Assembly: GCF_000359745.1 (NCBI RefSeq)
Contig: NZ_AQHN01000084.1
Span: 434,001 to 498,000, forward strand
Length of the DNA: 64,000 bases
Direction: 5' to 3'
Origin: Rhizobium freirei PRF 81
GTDB taxonomy: Bacteria > Pseudomonadota > Alphaproteobacteria > Rhizobiales > Rhizobiaceae
Of this stretch, positions 9,158-17,259 are shown in pieces; the first letter of the stretch is position 1, and each line of letters opens with the position of its first letter. A model generated the notes under the pieces. The model made no database searches and was not told the DNA's origin. It worked only from the letters and a program-made list of their open reading frames with translations. Made by a program: the position numbers and the translations under genes.

Positions 9158-9817
9158 TCAAATCTTCAGTGCGCGGTCCCGTGCTCCGCCAATGTGGGAT
9201 ACGAGAGCGGTAACGGCCTCTTCGGCCGATCGCCGCTCAATGGCCTCGAGCACTTTCAAATGCTCTTCCATCACGGGGCCGACATGGCCGTTGATGCGGA
9301 ACCTGTCCTGACTGATAAGCCGCATCTTGATGGAATTGACCCGATAGGCATTGGAGATGATGGTGTTGCCGAGCGCGTCGATAAAGGCGTCGTGCATGCC
9401 CCAATCCACCGATTGCGCGTGCAGCTCCAGTTCCTGCGAGCTGTCGCCGGCGCGGATGGCATCGGCGATATCGCGATGATCTTTCAACAGCTTGGCGATC
9501 GTCTCGTCCGAGGCTGAATAGGTGAACAGCGCCACCGCTTCCTTCTCTAGAAAAAGGCGAAGCTGGAACGCTTCGCGGATCAGGTCCAGATCGATATGGG
9601 CGATCTGCAACCCGCGCTGCGGCACCGTCTTGATCAGACCTTCTGCTTCCAGGCGAGGGATCAGCTCGCGGATCGCTCCGAGCGTCAATCCCGTCAGCTC
9701 GACGAGCCGTCGCTGCGAGATGAACTGGCCCGGGCGGACGTCGCGCGCCAAAAGATGGCGCGTGAAGCTTTCATAGGCCTTCTCTCTCAACGTCGGTTGT
9801 TCGCCTAGTCCGTCCAT
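9158..9817 (-). CDS. GntR-family regulator, FCD (FadR-like) subgroup
   Basis: A 219-residue regulator with an N-terminal winged helix-turn-helix (about 10-75, including QRRLVELTGLTLGAIRELI) and a C-terminal all-helical FCD ligand domain. CGGAG precedes the ATG. The gene sits inside the operon, between the DapA-family gene and the binding protein, so it is likely a local, substrate-responsive repressor. A possible operator (TTGT-N4-ACAA at 10775-10786) lies upstream of the DapA-family gene. Confidence 0.82.
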   Translation of the reverse strand: MDGLGEQPTLREKAYESFTRHLLARDVRPGQFISQRRLVELTGLTLGAIRELIPRLEAEGLIKTVPQRGLQIAHIDLDLIREAFQLRLFLEKEAVALFTYSASDETIAKLLKDHRDIADAIRAGDSSQELELHAQSVDWGMHDAFIDALGNTIISNAYRVNSIKMRLISQDRFRINGHVGPVMEEHLKVLEAIERRSAEEAVTALVSHIGGARDRALKI

Positions 9818-9838
9818 CGGCAGCTCCGGGCTGTTCGG

Positions 9839-10723
9839 TTAGGCCGCCTTGGCGCGAAACAATGCGCCGAAAGAGGCAAAGAGCTTGTCAGAATCCTGCC
9901 CGTTCATTGACACGAGTGGCGGGCGCACGGCAAGCCAGCTTTCATCATCCGTCAGGCGGGCGAGGATCGCCTTGATGGACGGGATGACGGGATAGTTCAG
10001 CAGTTCGTCCACAAAACGCTCGACATTGGCATCGTCTGCACCCTGTTCCGCCATGGCCTGCACTTCGCGGGGAAGCAGGTTTGCCATGCCGGAGATTGCG
10101 CCCTGACCGCCGAGGCGAACCCCGCGCGCCAGATGTCGCTCGTCGCCGATCAGGATGATGAGATCGCCATGCGTCTTCAAGAGCGTTTCGGTATAGGGCC
10201 AGTCACCGGAGGAATCCTTGACGCCGACGACGACATCCGGAAAAGCCGCGCGCAGACGGCCGACGAGCGAAACCGAGAGCGGCACCATCGTGACTGACGG
10301 AATGTTGTAGACGATCACGTCGCGGGCATGCGCGCCGAGCATGGTGAAGACGGCCGCGAACCATTTGAAGAGGCCGTCGTCGCTGACGTTCTTGAAATAG
10401 GAAGGCGGCGCCAGAAGAATATTGCGAACGCCTTGCGCGAGTGCCTGGCCGGCCTGCGCGGCAGCATCCTCGGCGGCATCGACGAGAACGCCCATGACGA
10501 TCTGCGAGGGAGCGATGCCCGCCGCGATCATCGCTGCAAGGACCTGCTTGCGCTCCTGCATGCCGATCGACGCGCCTTCTCCCGTGGTGCCGAAAAGCGT
10601 GACGCTCTTGCAGCCATTGGCAATGCAATGCTTCGCCTGTTCGATGACGCCGGGGATGACAATCTCACCGTCGGCGTCAAAAGGCGTTGCCAAGGCGGCC
10701 GATAGGCCAAAATTCTCTTTCAT
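9839..10723 (-). CDS. DapA/NAL-superfamily lyase (KDG-aldolase-like)
   Basis: A 294-residue class I aldolase-fold enzyme. Family landmarks present are GTTGEG (substrate carboxylate binding), the Tyr of VIVYNIPS and the Schiff-base Lys of VVGVKDSSGD. It should make or break a C-C bond with a pyruvate-like 2-keto acid. Context (CUT1 sugar transporter, PfkB kinase, GntR) argues for a catabolic aldolase or dehydratase of a keto-deoxy sugar acid rather than lysine biosynthesis. The ATG of MKENFGLS is preferred because GGGAGAGGA precedes it; an in-frame TTG five codons earlier is less likely. It is the first gene of the operon. Confidence 0.8.
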   Translation of the reverse strand: MKENFGLSAALATPFDADGEIVIPGVIEQAKHCIANGCKSVTLFGTTGEGASIGMQERKQVLAAMIAAGIAPSQIVMGVLVDAAEDAAAQAGQALAQGVRNILLAPPSYFKNVSDDGLFKWFAAVFTMLGAHARDVIVYNIPSVTMVPLSVSLVGRLRAAFPDVVVGVKDSSGDWPYTETLLKTHGDLIILIGDERHLARGVRLGGQGAISGMANLLPREVQAMAEQGADDANVERFVDELLNYPVIPSIKAILARLTDDESWLAVRPPLVSMNGQDSDKLFASFGALFRAKAA

Positions 10724-10774
10724 CCGATCCTCTCCCAATCTGGTGAATTAGTGCGTATCACGCTGACATGTTAG

Positions 10775-10786
10775 TTGTAAAGACAA
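10775..10786. promoter_or_regulatory. Candidate GntR operator upstream of the CUT1 operon
   Basis: The dyad TTGT-AAAG-ACAA lies in the 251-bp gap (10724-10974) before the DapA-family gene. Short TTGT/ACAA dyads are common for FCD-type GntR proteins. It is a weak, short signal, supported mainly by position. No other gene was seen in this gap. Confidence 0.25.
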
Positions 10787-10974
10787 GTTTCGATCAGTCG
10801 TCCTTCACAAGGTCCGGTCTGTGGATGAAGCATGTGGTGGCGAGCGGACGAGCGCCGGCATCGGCCGCGCAAATCGTTCCGCGGCATCGTTGCCATTCAA
10901 ATTATCCGGCTTGCTCCGCCAAGGTGCCTTTTGGGTGCGCGCCTCGACAGTTTCTTGATGGAGCGGTTGCGTCG

Positions 10975-12267
10975 TCATCCGCCGACAGGCACGTAGTCCA
11001 GTCCGCCGTCGATCCGCGAAGGCCTGCCATCGAGGAAGAGCTCGCTGATGCGCGGTGCGGATCGGGCGATGACCTTGCCACGTTTGATGACAGCGAGGCG
11101 ATTGGGTTTGAGGCGCAAAGCCTCCTGCGTATCGACAGCCTGCAATAGGACGAGATCGGCGTTACAGCCCTTTTCCAGCCCATAGCCCTCGAGCCCGAGC
11201 GTCCTGGCCGAGTTGATGGTGAGCGCGTCGAAGATCTTCTTCTTGTCTTCGATGCCGGCCATCTGAGCGACATGGATCGCCATGTGGCCGACCTCGAGCA
11301 TGTCACCCGAGCCCATCGAATACCAGGGGTCCATCACGCAGTCATGGCCGAAGGAGACGTTAAGCCCGGCGTCCATCAGCTCGCGCACCCGCGTCATGCC
11401 GCGCCGCTTGGGGTAGGTGTCGTGCCGGCCCTGCAGCATGATGTTGATCAGCGGGTTTGGGATGACATTGATCCGCGCTTCCGCCATCAAGGGGATGAGC
11501 TTGGAGACATAGTAGTTGTCCATCGAGTGCATCGAGGTCAGGTGCGAGCCGGCAACACGGCCCTGCAGCCCGAAGCGGATGGTTTCGGCCGCCAGCGTCT
11601 CGATATGGCGCGACATCGGATCGTCGGTCTCGTCGCAATGCATATGGACGGGCAGACCACGATCCGCAGCGATCCTGCAGAGCGCTGCGACCGAGGCTCT
11701 GCCGTCCTCCATGGTACGCTCGAAATGCGGGATGCCGCCGACGATATCGACGCCCATATCGAGGGCGCGCGTGAGCGACGCCACGCCGTCCTTGGCGCGA
11801 TAATAGCCGTCTTGCGGAAAGGCGACGAGCTGCAGGTCGATATAGGGTTCGACCCTTTCCTTCACCTCGAGCAGCGCCTCGACCGTCACCAGCCTGGGGT
11901 CGGAGGTATCGACATGGCTGCGGATGAACAGCAGCCCTTGCGTCACGGCGAGATCGCAATAGCGCAGCGCACGCTCGACAAGCTCTTCCTTCGTCACGAT
12001 CGGACGCAGTTCGCCCCAGAGCGCGATGCCCTCGAGAAGCGTGCCCGAGACATTCATCCGCGGCAGACCGAGCGACAGGGTCGCGTCCATGTGAAAATGC
12101 GGATCGACGAAGGGCGGGCTTGCCAGCCGGTTGGTGGCGTCGATTTCCTCCTTCCCAGTCGCCGCGATCGAGGCTTCCAAGGCAGCGATCTTGCCATCCT
12201 TGATTGCGATATCGATGCCCTTGCGGCCATCGGGCAGGTTGGCATTGCGAATGATCAGATCGAACAT
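10975..12267 (-). CDS. Amidohydrolase, cytosine-deaminase (CodA)-like
   Basis: A 430-residue metal-dependent hydrolase similar over its full length to E. coli CodA. Metal-ligand motifs are HFHMD (about 60), HMHCDETDD (about 205) and SFGHDCVMDPWY (about 306-317); QGRHDTYPKRRG is also conserved. CodA has GHDDVFDPWY, so the first Asp (metal ligand) is kept, but the next Asp, known in CodA to shape pyrimidine specificity, is Cys here. It therefore probably deaminates or hydrolyses a different cyclic amidine or ureide; cytosine deaminase is not assured. It is encoded 36 bp downstream of a TetR gene on the same strand, with the CUT1 operon following after 251 bp. Confidence 0.8.
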   Translation of the reverse strand: MFDLIIRNANLPDGRKGIDIAIKDGKIAALEASIAATGKEEIDATNRLASPPFVDPHFHMDATLSLGLPRMNVSGTLLEGIALWGELRPIVTKEELVERALRYCDLAVTQGLLFIRSHVDTSDPRLVTVEALLEVKERVEPYIDLQLVAFPQDGYYRAKDGVASLTRALDMGVDIVGGIPHFERTMEDGRASVAALCRIAADRGLPVHMHCDETDDPMSRHIETLAAETIRFGLQGRVAGSHLTSMHSMDNYYVSKLIPLMAEARINVIPNPLINIMLQGRHDTYPKRRGMTRVRELMDAGLNVSFGHDCVMDPWYSMGSGDMLEVGHMAIHVAQMAGIEDKKKIFDALTINSARTLGLEGYGLEKGCNADLVLLQAVDTQEALRLKPNRLAVIKRGKVIARSAPRISELFLDGRPSRIDGGLDYVPVGG

Positions 12268-12302
12268 GACGGCTCCTCGGAATTCTGCCTTGATATGACG
12301 GC

Positions 12303-12884
12303 TCAGCCTGCAATACGCTCGATCATATGCGCAATAGCCGCGCGATAACGGTCTGCATCGCCGCCGGCATTAACGGCGAGGGCGGCACGATCGAATGCGG
12401 CTGAAAGAATATCGGCGAGCGCTTCGATGGCGGTGTCCGGCCCGCCGCCATGGCTGAGCGCTGCTGCAAGCCCGTGCTTCAGGCTGAGCGTGGTGGTTTC
12501 CTCGTCCAGCTGTTTCATTTCGAGGAAACCCAACACGGTCGGCCCTTCGATGAGCAGAAGCCGGGTGCGTCCGACGATCCGCATTGCGTCGAGATAGGCG
12601 TTGCTCCCCGCCACCAGCGCCTCGAGCGGCGTAAATTGCTCCGGTATCGCTTGCTCTATGGCGCGCGTCACCGCAAGGGCTTCCTCTCTGACGACGGCGC
12701 GAAAGAGTGCGCGCTTGTCCTCGAAATGGTGATAGAGCGCCCCGCGCGTAATGCCGGCCGCGGCGACGATCTCCGGCGTCGAGGTCTCGGCATAGCCCTT
12801 GTCCACAAACAACGTCCGCGCGGCCGCGATGAGTGCGGCTTTGGTCTTTTCGGTTCTGTCCCGATTGGAGCGGTAGTCTTGCAT
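12303..12884 (-). CDS. TetR-family transcriptional regulator
   Basis: A 193-residue regulator. The N-terminal helix-turn-helix (residues about 10-56) includes TPEIVAAAGITRGALYHHF, and the rest is a helical ligand domain. The start MQDYRSNRDRTEK fits family length; a longer in-frame extension would add 80 unrelated residues across the operator region. It is divergent from a glyoxalase-fold gene, with TetR-type inverted repeats between them (12892-12929). The protein probably represses that gene and itself, and perhaps the downstream amidohydrolase. Confidence 0.85.
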   Translation of the reverse strand: MQDYRSNRDRTEKTKAALIAAARTLFVDKGYAETSTPEIVAAAGITRGALYHHFEDKRALFRAVVREEALAVTRAIEQAIPEQFTPLEALVAGSNAYLDAMRIVGRTRLLLIEGPTVLGFLEMKQLDEETTTLSLKHGLAAALSHGGGPDTAIEALADILSAAFDRAALAVNAGGDADRYRAAIAHMIERIAG

Positions 12885-12891
12885 GCATGCA

Positions 12892-12929
12892 GCCTGTATG
12901 TTATTTGAGAAAATACAGGCAGACTGTAT
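12892..12929. promoter_or_regulatory. TetR-type operator, overlapping inverted repeats
   Basis: ATACAG-N5-CTGTAT (12913-12929) is a perfect dyad. A further half-site makes GCCTGTAT (12892-12899) N13 ATACAGGC (12913-12920), also perfect. Three half-sites in the 69-bp divergent spacer, next to the TetR start codon, support autoregulation and control of the glyoxalase-fold gene. Confidence 0.65.
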
Positions 12930-12953
12930 GTTGTTTTGAGGGGGAAGTGAAGC

Positions 12954-13385
12954 ATGAAGGTGACGAGCTATTATCCGGTCATCATGACCGAGCGCGTTGA
13001 AGAGACCGCAGCCTTCTACCTTGAGCATTTCGGTTTTCAGAAGAACTTCGCGAGCGACTGGTACGTGCATCTGCAATCGGCTGAGGATAGCGGCATCAAT
13101 CTCGCCATTCTGGACGGCCGGCACGAGACGATCCCTGAGCAGGGGCGGGGAAAGGTGGCCGGGCTATTGCTCAATTTCGAGGTGGAAGATGTCGATGGCG
13201 TCCATGATCGTCTGAGTGAGGCTGGTTTGCCCATTCTGCTTGCCATTCGCGACGAGGCCTTCGGTCAACGGCATTTCATGACCGCCGATCCGAACGGCGT
13301 GCTGATCGACATCATCAAGCCTATTCCGCCGAGCGCGGAATTCGCAGCCCTTTATGCCAACGACGCTTTGCCGAAGGAGCTGTAA
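12954..13385 (+). CDS. VOC (glyoxalase/bleomycin-resistance fold) protein
   Basis: A 143-residue protein with the paired beta-alpha-beta-beta-beta modules of the vicinal oxygen chelate fold. It opens YYPVIMTERVEETAAFY and closes with RHFMTADPNGVLIDIIKP, where the Glu/Asp metal-ligand position of many members lies. It is divergent from a TetR gene with shared operators, so it is probably induced by a small toxic compound. It could be a resistance or ring-cleavage-type enzyme; the substrate is unknown. Confidence 0.8.
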   Translation: MKVTSYYPVIMTERVEETAAFYLEHFGFQKNFASDWYVHLQSAEDSGINLAILDGRHETIPEQGRGKVAGLLLNFEVEDVDGVHDRLSEAGLPILLAIRDEAFGQRHFMTADPNGVLIDIIKPIPPSAEFAALYANDALPKEL

Positions 13386-13501
13386 GCCATTGAGCGGCAA
13401 TCGATAAAATCTGCCAATACAACTGTATCTTTCATTAACTAGGTCACTTCACCCATCTTTTGGTTTTCTATGCGAAAAGCCGGATGAAAGAGAGGTGACC
13501 C

Positions 13502-13708
13502 ATGCAAGAACTTCCGGTTTCATCGAAAATCATCAAATCCGTCTTCTTCGGTTCGGACGATGGGCGGCTTTACATCCGCTTCAAGAACGGCGAGGAGCGT
13601 CAGTTCACCGGCGTACCGCAAAAGGCCGCACTGGCCATGGTAAAGGCGTCTTCGCCCGGCCAGCACTATATCGAACACATCCGCACGCAGTTCGAACGCG
13701 TCGCGTAA
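13502..13708 (+). CDS. KTSC-domain protein
   Basis: A 68-residue cytoplasmic protein that is almost entirely a KTSC domain: VSSKIIKSVFF at the start, LYIRFKNGEERQF in the middle, then VP and an A-S-P-G-Q-H-Y segment where family members have ASS-G-Y. GAGAGGTGACCC precedes the ATG. The domain is widespread and sometimes fused to RNA-binding or ligase domains, but its biochemical role is not established. It appears monocistronic. Confidence 0.75.
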   Translation: MQELPVSSKIIKSVFFGSDDGRLYIRFKNGEERQFTGVPQKAALAMVKASSPGQHYIEHIRTQFERVA

Positions 13709-13870
13709 GGTGCGAGCTTAAAGGCGCTCAACCCGGTGAGGGAGAGGGCCTGCGCGTTTGCCGTTAACCGTGAACCCGGTCGGCAAATGAGCTTTGTAGG
13801 TCGATGCATTGATAACAGCCGAGTTGCGCTATCTATATCAATCGTAACCATCTTTCTGGGAGGAAGAGGC

Positions 13871-15181
13871 GTGGTTGATGAAAAGCAGCTTATCTCGAAG
13901 ATCACCTGGAGGCTCATGCCGTTCCTGGGGATCCTTTATCTGATCGCCTATATCGATCGTCAGAACGTCAGCTACGCAAAGCTGGAAATGGTCGGCGACC
14001 TCGGCATGAGCGAATATGCCTATGGTCTCGGCGCTTCGCTGTTCTTCATCGGCTATTTCATCTTTGAGGTGCCGAGCAACCTGCTTCTCGACAGGTTCGG
14101 CGCCAGCAAATGGTTCGCGCGTATCCTCGTGTCCTGGGGGATCGTCACGGTCGCGCTCGCCTATACTCAAAATGCGACGATGTTCTACATCCTGCGCTTC
14201 CTGCTCGGCGCCTGCGAGGCAGGCTTCTTTCCGGGCGTGCTCTATCTGCTCACGCTCTGGTATCCCTCGGCCTATCGCGGCACCATGGTCGGCCTTTTCA
14301 TGATCTTCAGCGCCTTTGCCAATGCGATCGGCGCGCCGCTGGGCGGCGTTCTTCTGGATCTGAATGGCCTCTACGGCATGGCCGGCTGGCAATGGGTCTT
14401 TCTTGTCACGGGCGTGCCCGCCATCATTGCCGGTATCATCACGCTGTTCTATCTGCCCGATCTGCCGTCGAAGGCGACCTTCCTCGCGGATGCCGAAAAG
14501 ACCTGGCTCAAGGATCGGCTCGCCGCAGAAAATTCAGGCATGGAACAGAATGCTTCCGATGGCTTCAAGGCTCTCGTCAATCCGCGCGTTCTGCTGATGG
14601 CGCTTTGCTATATCGGCTTCCCGCTGGCCGCCTATGGGCTTAGCTACTGGCTGCCGACCATCGTGAAGAATTTCGGTGTCAGCAACACGACGAACGGTTT
14701 CCTGAACATCATTCCCTGGCTGCTCGTCGCCATTGCGCTCTATGTCGTGCCGGCAGCGGCTGACAAGGCGACTTCCAAGACGCCGTTCATCGTCATTCCC
14801 GCCCTTCTCGGCGCCATATGCCTCGTCCTGTCCGCCGTCATCCCGGACCATACCTTGCAGTTTGCCTTCCTGTGCATTGCAGCCGGCGGTATCTTCGCAG
14901 GCCAGCCGGTCTTCTGGAGCTTGCCTTCGCGCTTCCTACGCGGTGCCGGGGCTGCGGCAGGTCTCGCCGCCATCAATTCCGTCGGCAATCTCGGCGGATT
15001 CATCGCGCAGAACGTCGTTCCCTGGATCAAGGATTCGACCGGAAATACGATCGCACCCATGTTCTTCCTCGCAGCCTGCCTTCTTGCAGCGGCTCTTTTG
15101 GTCCTTGTCGTCGGGCGCATGGTGCCAAGCGCGCCGATGGTTGAGGATCCCAGCCATTCAGGCGCGGCGCGCGTGAAGTGA
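13871..15181 (+). CDS. MFS transporter, anion:cation symporter family
   Basis: A 436-residue permease with 12 predicted membrane segments. It matches the ACS family (tartrate, glucarate and phthalate transporters), with LMPFLGILYLIAYIDRQNVSYAK in TM1 and GLGASLFFIGYFIFEVPSN in TM2. The GTG start at 13871 is chosen because GGGAGG precedes it; upstream in-frame ATGs would add 45 residues with no such site. A terminator follows, then a GntR gene and a DapA-family gene, suggesting a sugar-acid uptake and breakdown set. Confidence 0.82.
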   Translation: MVDEKQLISKITWRLMPFLGILYLIAYIDRQNVSYAKLEMVGDLGMSEYAYGLGASLFFIGYFIFEVPSNLLLDRFGASKWFARILVSWGIVTVALAYTQNATMFYILRFLLGACEAGFFPGVLYLLTLWYPSAYRGTMVGLFMIFSAFANAIGAPLGGVLLDLNGLYGMAGWQWVFLVTGVPAIIAGIITLFYLPDLPSKATFLADAEKTWLKDRLAAENSGMEQNASDGFKALVNPRVLLMALCYIGFPLAAYGLSYWLPTIVKNFGVSNTTNGFLNIIPWLLVAIALYVVPAAADKATSKTPFIVIPALLGAICLVLSAVIPDHTLQFAFLCIAAGGIFAGQPVFWSLPSRFLRGAGAAAGLAAINSVGNLGGFIAQNVVPWIKDSTGNTIAPMFFLAACLLAAALLVLVVGRMVPSAPMVEDPSHSGAARVK

Positions 15182-15235
15182 TCGCGACTGCACGCCAGAA
15201 CTAACAGTGGTGCGGGAGGCTCCCGCAGGCATGGC

Positions 15236-15270
15236 GGGTTGCGCCCTTTGGACGCAACCCGTGTTTCTTT
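15236..15270 (+). terminator. Rho-independent terminator after the MFS gene
   Basis: GGGTTGCG (15236-15243) pairs perfectly with CGCAACCC (15253-15260) across a 9-nt loop, followed by the T-rich GTGTTTCTTT. It separates the MFS transcript from the GntR gene. Confidence 0.7.
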
Positions 15271-15280
15271 TCATATTTAT

Positions 15281-15310
15281 ACAGAAATTGACAGATATTT
15301 ACAGATTATG
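15281..15310 (+). repeat. Three 10-bp tandem direct repeats upstream of a GntR gene
   Basis: ACAGAAATTG, ACAGATATTT and ACAGATTATG follow one another with an exact 10-bp period, 57 bp before the GntR start codon. One helical turn per unit would put every ACAG on the same DNA face, as in a cooperative operator. It may bind the adjacent GntR protein or another regulator. Confidence 0.5.
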
Positions 15311-15366
15311 TAGGTTCGCGTTGGAAAGGCTGCTTTGCTCCACTGGCAGCCTCAAGAAGGACGCCA

Positions 15367-16080
15367 ATGAAACTCTCGGTCGCCAACGACGCCAGCGCAG
15401 GCCCGACCCGCTATGGCGATGTCATCTACGAGAGGATCATCGCGATGATCGCCGATGGAAAATTCCCGGTGAACGAACGGTTGCCGCCGGAAACCAGGCT
15501 TGCCGAAATATTCGGGGCCTCCAGGCCCGTGGTGAGGGATGCGCTGGAGCGCTTGCGCGCGGATGGTCTGATCGTCTCTCGCAAGGGATCCGGCTCCTAT
15601 GTCCGGCAGCGACCGGATTCGTCGGTCCTGAAGATGGTGCCGGTGGGATCGCTCGCCGACGTCCAGCGCTTCTTCGAGTTCCGCGCTGGTCTCGAGGCCG
15701 AGGCGGCCGAGCTTGCCGCGCGCGACTGGCAGCCGGCCGACAAGGAGCGCATCACGGCGGCATTCTTGAAGATCGAGGAGTGTCTTCGGGAGAGCAGGCT
15801 TGGCGCCGAGGAGGATCAGGAATTCCACGATGCCATTGCGATCGCGACCGGCAATCAGTTCCACATCACAGCGCGTGAATTGTTCCGGTCGCATTTCGCC
15901 ATCGGTCATTCCGTGACCCGGAGCCTCAGTCTCAAGCGAACGCCTGAGCAGATCCGCATGGTGCAGGATGAGCATGCCGCCATCGTGCAGGCAATCTTCG
16001 CGCGGCGGGAAGCCGAAGCCCATGACGCCATGAAGAGGCATATATTGAATGCGCGCGCCCGCATGTTCCAGGGCGTTTGA
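15367..16080 (+). CDS. GntR-family regulator, FCD (FadR-like) subgroup
   Basis: A 237-residue regulator with a winged helix (about 15-85; motif TRLAEIFGASRPVVRDALERL) and a C-terminal FCD domain with spaced His/Asp/Glu residues that usually bind a metal plus carboxylate ligand. AAGGA precedes the ATG. It lies between an MFS permease and a DapA-family gene on the same strand and probably controls both in response to an organic or sugar acid. The tandem ACAG repeats upstream are a possible binding site. Confidence 0.82.
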   Translation: MKLSVANDASAGPTRYGDVIYERIIAMIADGKFPVNERLPPETRLAEIFGASRPVVRDALERLRADGLIVSRKGSGSYVRQRPDSSVLKMVPVGSLADVQRFFEFRAGLEAEAAELAARDWQPADKERITAAFLKIEECLRESRLGAEEDQEFHDAIAIATGNQFHITARELFRSHFAIGHSVTRSLSLKRTPEQIRMVQDEHAAIVQAIFARREAEAHDAMKRHILNARARMFQGV

Positions 16081-16171
16081 CGGGATGTCGGCACAGGCGG
16101 TGGCTCAATTGCTTTCGCCCGGCATTGCCATGCTTGCTTTTCGATGATCGATAAAGAGGGAGGATAAGACG

Positions 16172-17092
16172 ATGAGCATTGAAACCATGCGCCAGGTGCT
16201 GACCGGTGTGTCCGGAGTTCCCGTCACGGCTTATGACGGAAGCGGCGCGGTGGATCCGCGCGTGACCGCTCAGGTCTATCGGCGCGTGGCTGAGGCCGGC
16301 ATTCACAATATCGTCGCGGCGGGCAATACCGGCGAATTCTATGCGCTGACCCCGGAAGAAATCCGCCAAGTCCACGAAGCCGCCATATCGGGTGTCGACG
16401 GCAAGGCGCCGGTGACGGCGGCGATCGGTCGTTCACTGCGCGAAGCGATCCGAATGGCCAGGGACGCGGCTTTAATCGGCGCCTCTGCCGTCATGTCGCA
16501 TCAGCCGGTCGATCCTTTCGCCGCTCCTGCTTCGCAGATCGATTACTTCCGTGAACTGGCCGAGGCTTCGCCGCTTCCGCTTGTCGCCTATGTCAGGGCC
16601 GATGGCTTCAGCGTCGAAGACATGGTTCGCCTAGCCGGTCACGGCAACATCGCCGGCATCAAATTTGCCACGACGGATCTGATGCTGCTTTCAAGAGCGA
16701 TCGCGGCTTCCGATCCGGGCGGTGCGCTTTTCGTCTGCGGTCTCGCCGAAAGCTGGGCTCCGACCTTCGCGGCGGCGGGTGCGCGAGGCTTCACCTCCGG
16801 CCTCGTCAACGTGGCGCCAAAGCTGTCGCTTGCCGTCCACGCGGCCCTGGCGAAAGGCGATTTCGCTGCTGCCGGCGCCGTCGTCAACAGGCTTGAACCC
16901 TTCGAGCGCATGCGCACCAAATTCCGCAATGGTGCCAACGTTACGGTGGTCAAGGAGGCGGTCACATATTCCGGCCTGAATGTCGGCCCCGTCCGCGTCC
17001 CGGGTCTGCTGCGCCTCGATCAGAAGGATCGCGAGGAGTTGCATGCGTTGCTGCACCGCTGGCAGAATGCAGGCGATCTTTCCGTTGCCTGA
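16172..17092 (+). CDS. DapA-family lyase/dehydratase (5-dehydro-4-deoxyglucarate dehydratase-like?)
   Basis: A 306-residue aldolase-fold enzyme. It has the AAGNTGEFYAL motif (family GxTGE), the Schiff-base Lys in IAGIKFATTD, and AYVRAD in the place of the catalytic Tyr-Asn-x-Pro. The last motif is closer to the VYNRD of 5-keto-4-deoxyglucarate dehydratases than to true DapA. AGGGAGGA precedes the ATG. With an MFS acid symporter and FCD regulator upstream, a sugar-diacid or hydroxy-acid pathway is likely. It is clearly different from the other DapA-family protein of this window, so the two are not a recent duplication. Confidence 0.75.
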   Translation: MSIETMRQVLTGVSGVPVTAYDGSGAVDPRVTAQVYRRVAEAGIHNIVAAGNTGEFYALTPEEIRQVHEAAISGVDGKAPVTAAIGRSLREAIRMARDAALIGASAVMSHQPVDPFAAPASQIDYFRELAEASPLPLVAYVRADGFSVEDMVRLAGHGNIAGIKFATTDLMLLSRAIAASDPGGALFVCGLAESWAPTFAAAGARGFTSGLVNVAPKLSLAVHAALAKGDFAAAGAVVNRLEPFERMRTKFRNGANVTVVKEAVTYSGLNVGPVRVPGLLRLDQKDREELHALLHRWQNAGDLSVA

Positions 17093-17259
17093 AACCAGTC
17101 ATCGGCTGTGTTCGTCGCCGGTTGAAAAATAGGCCGGTCCCTTCTCCTGGGCTGCCTGCGGAGGTTCTTGCATTACCCGACGAACAGCCGATCGTCGGAT
17201 TGGATGAGGCTGAGGCTGAGCAGGATGGGAAGTGGTTCAGGCCCGATGCTGCGACATTG

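Noticed and set aside
9839..10723. Calling this DapA-family protein the lysine-biosynthesis dapA
   Set aside because: Family residues alone do not discriminate, and the operon is catabolic.
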